Assembly (NCBI RefSeq): GCF_009687885.1
Contig: NZ_BLAF01000069.1
Span: forward strand, 44,834-108,833
Length of the DNA stretch: 64,000 nt
Direction of reading: 5' to 3'
Source of the DNA: Acrocarpospora pleiomorpha
Lineage (GTDB): Bacteria > Actinomycetota > Actinomycetes > Streptosporangiales > Streptosporangiaceae
Shown here: one piece after another, positions 63,139-64,000 of the stretch
Numbering within the stretch: the stretch's first letter is position 1
How the letters are laid out: every line of letters begins with the position of its first letter
Notes under the pieces: generated by a model
What the model was told of the DNA's origin: nothing
What the model saw: the letters and a program-made list of their open reading frames with translations, nothing else
Databases searched by the model: none
Position numbers and translations under genes: made by a program

Positions 63139-64000
63139 ATGAATGATCGAGTCCTGGTCGAAGCGCTGCGTGACCGCGATCCAGGCGCCCTCGCCGCGCT
63201 CTACGATTCGCACGCGGAGAGCATCTATCGATTCTGCTGGGCCATGCTGGGCAGTGCAGACGGGGCCCAGGTGGCGTTGCGGGACACGCTGATCGCCGCC
63301 GAGGCCCGCATCGAGTCGCTGGCCGATCCGGAGCAGCTGCAGGCCTGGCTGTTCGCGCTCGCGCGGGGGGAGTGCGCGCGCCGCCGGATGCCGGGGTTCG
63401 TGATCACTGATGACACCGATCCGGCGGGGGTGGCCGTCCCGGCGTCCGGCGAGGCCGACGACGACCTGCGGGTCACCGCCTGGAAGGCCACCCAGGCACT
63501 GTCGGTCGACGATCGCGAAGTCCTGGAACTCAGCACCCGCCACGGCCTGTCCGGCCCCGACCTCGCCGCCGCTCTCGGCCGTCCGGTACGGCAGGCGGAG
63601 TCCTTGCGCGAAGCCGCCACCGAACGCCTGCGAGACGCCGTCACCGCCGAGGTCCTCGCGGGCAAAGGCCCGCACGACTGCGCCAAACGCGCCAAGATCC
63701 TCGAAGGCCATACCGGGGATCTCACCACCGAGACACGCGATCAGCTGATCCGGCACATCACCCGCTGCGACACCTGCAAACCACACCGCGACCGCCAGAT
63801 CGCCGCCGCGAAGGTCTTCGCCCTGCTGCCGTCCGCCACCCTGCCGGACACCCTCCGCGTCCGCGTGATGAGCTGCTTCATCGACCCCGAACTCGTCCCA
63901 TACCGCACCTACGTGGCCCGACGCGTCGGCACCCTCGACCCCAACGGATTCCCGATCACCGACGAGACGCCAGCCCGCCGCTGGCCACTGATCGCCCTCG
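63139..64000 (+). CDS. ECF-like RNA polymerase sigma factor with zinc-finger-like segment (partial, C-terminus outside window)
   Basis: The gene runs off the right edge; 287 residues are visible. Region 2 is recognisable near the N-terminus (A-L-A-A-L-Y-D-S-H-A-E-S-I-Y-R-F-C-W), and region 4 at about residues 115-165 (L-S-V-D-D-R-E-V-L-E-L then G-L-S-G-P-D-L-A-A-A-L-G). After it comes an anti-sigma-like zinc segment, H-I-T-R-C-D-T-C (H-x3-C-x2-C) at about 206-213, and an extension with no match. Extended ECF factors of this kind are known in actinobacteria. No ribosome site precedes the ATG, so the mRNA may be leaderless. Confidence 0.78.
   Translation, partial: MNDRVLVEALRDRDPGALAALYDSHAESIYRFCWAMLGSADGAQVALRDTLIAAEARIESLADPEQLQAWLFALARGECARRRMPGFVITDDTDPAGVAVPASGEADDDLRVTAWKATQALSVDDREVLELSTRHGLSGPDLAAALGRPVRQAESLREAATERLRDAVTAEVLAGKGPHDCAKRAKILEGHTGDLTTETRDQLIRHITRCDTCKPHRDRQIAAAKVFALLPSATLPDTLRVRVMSCFIDPELVPYRTYVARRVGTLDPNGFPITDETPARRWPLIAL

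Overview
The window is high-GC DNA with gene-dense, strongly coupled operons, many GTG/TTG starts and purine-rich ribosome binding sites. The RpoB protein looks like those of filamentous actinomycetes, probably the Streptosporangiales (Nonomuraea/Streptosporangium/Actinomadura type). The genus is inferred from protein resemblance only.

Layout. (1) 1-6171, minus strand: a translationally coupled five-gene operon (zinc-motif SDR, leucine-rich-repeat protein, ankyrin protein, MoxR AAA+ ATPase, metallopeptidase/VWA partner) directly downstream of an odd tRNA-like gene. (2) 6300-8817: a pirin gene with a perfect 12-bp palindrome in its leader, a small TPR protein and an aldo/keto reductase. (3) 9113-34424: a 25-kb catabolic island. 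It holds a five-gene Liv-type ABC importer, two AMP-forming acyl-CoA ligases, an acetoacetyl-CoA-synthetase-like ligase, an NDP-forming acyl-CoA synthetase, an alpha-methylacyl-CoA racemase-like enzyme, a second family III CoA-transferase, a P450, a ferredoxin and ferredoxin reductase, a Rieske oxygenase, a hotdog thioesterase, a MaoC-like protein, a zinc alcohol dehydrogenase, a creatinase-like pita-bread protein, an MBL hydrolase and an XRE-cupin regulator. This reads as uptake, oxygenation, CoA activation and hydration/oxidation of one organic acid-like substrate, possibly methyl-branched or N-methylated. Its transcription units are preceded by AGTG/CACT-type dyads that may be a common operator.

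(4) 34547-38561: a secreted alpha/beta hydrolase, a membrane acyltransferase and a NarL-type two-component system. (5) 38770-42225: a complete rpoB with no rpoC behind it and no rplJ/rplL before it, so most likely a second rpoB paralogue. It carries changes in rifampicin-pocket segments and is followed by a hairpin and a P450 gene. (6) 43585-47803: a secreted LGFP-like protein, a second MoxR ATPase with a complete metallopeptidase-VWA partner that contains a decayed internal duplicate of its zinc site, and a VapBC module. (7) 47918-51358: a large secreted nuclease and two overlapping genes for secreted Asn/Ser/Gly-repeat proteins. (8) 51371-64000: a TetR regulator divergent from a hydrolase with two identical operator-like repeats, an antiporter, a pyruvate-oxidase-type enzyme, an acetyltransferase, an ABC-F protein, a lipoprotein, an enoyl-reductase-like protein, a UDP-glucose dehydrogenase-family enzyme, a small membrane protein and the start of an ECF-like sigma factor with a zinc-finger-like segment.

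The strongest candidates for unusual biology are the lone rpoB paralogue, the SDR-LRR-ankyrin-MoxR-metallopeptidase operon, the catabolic island, and the paired Asn/Ser/Gly-repeat secreted proteins.
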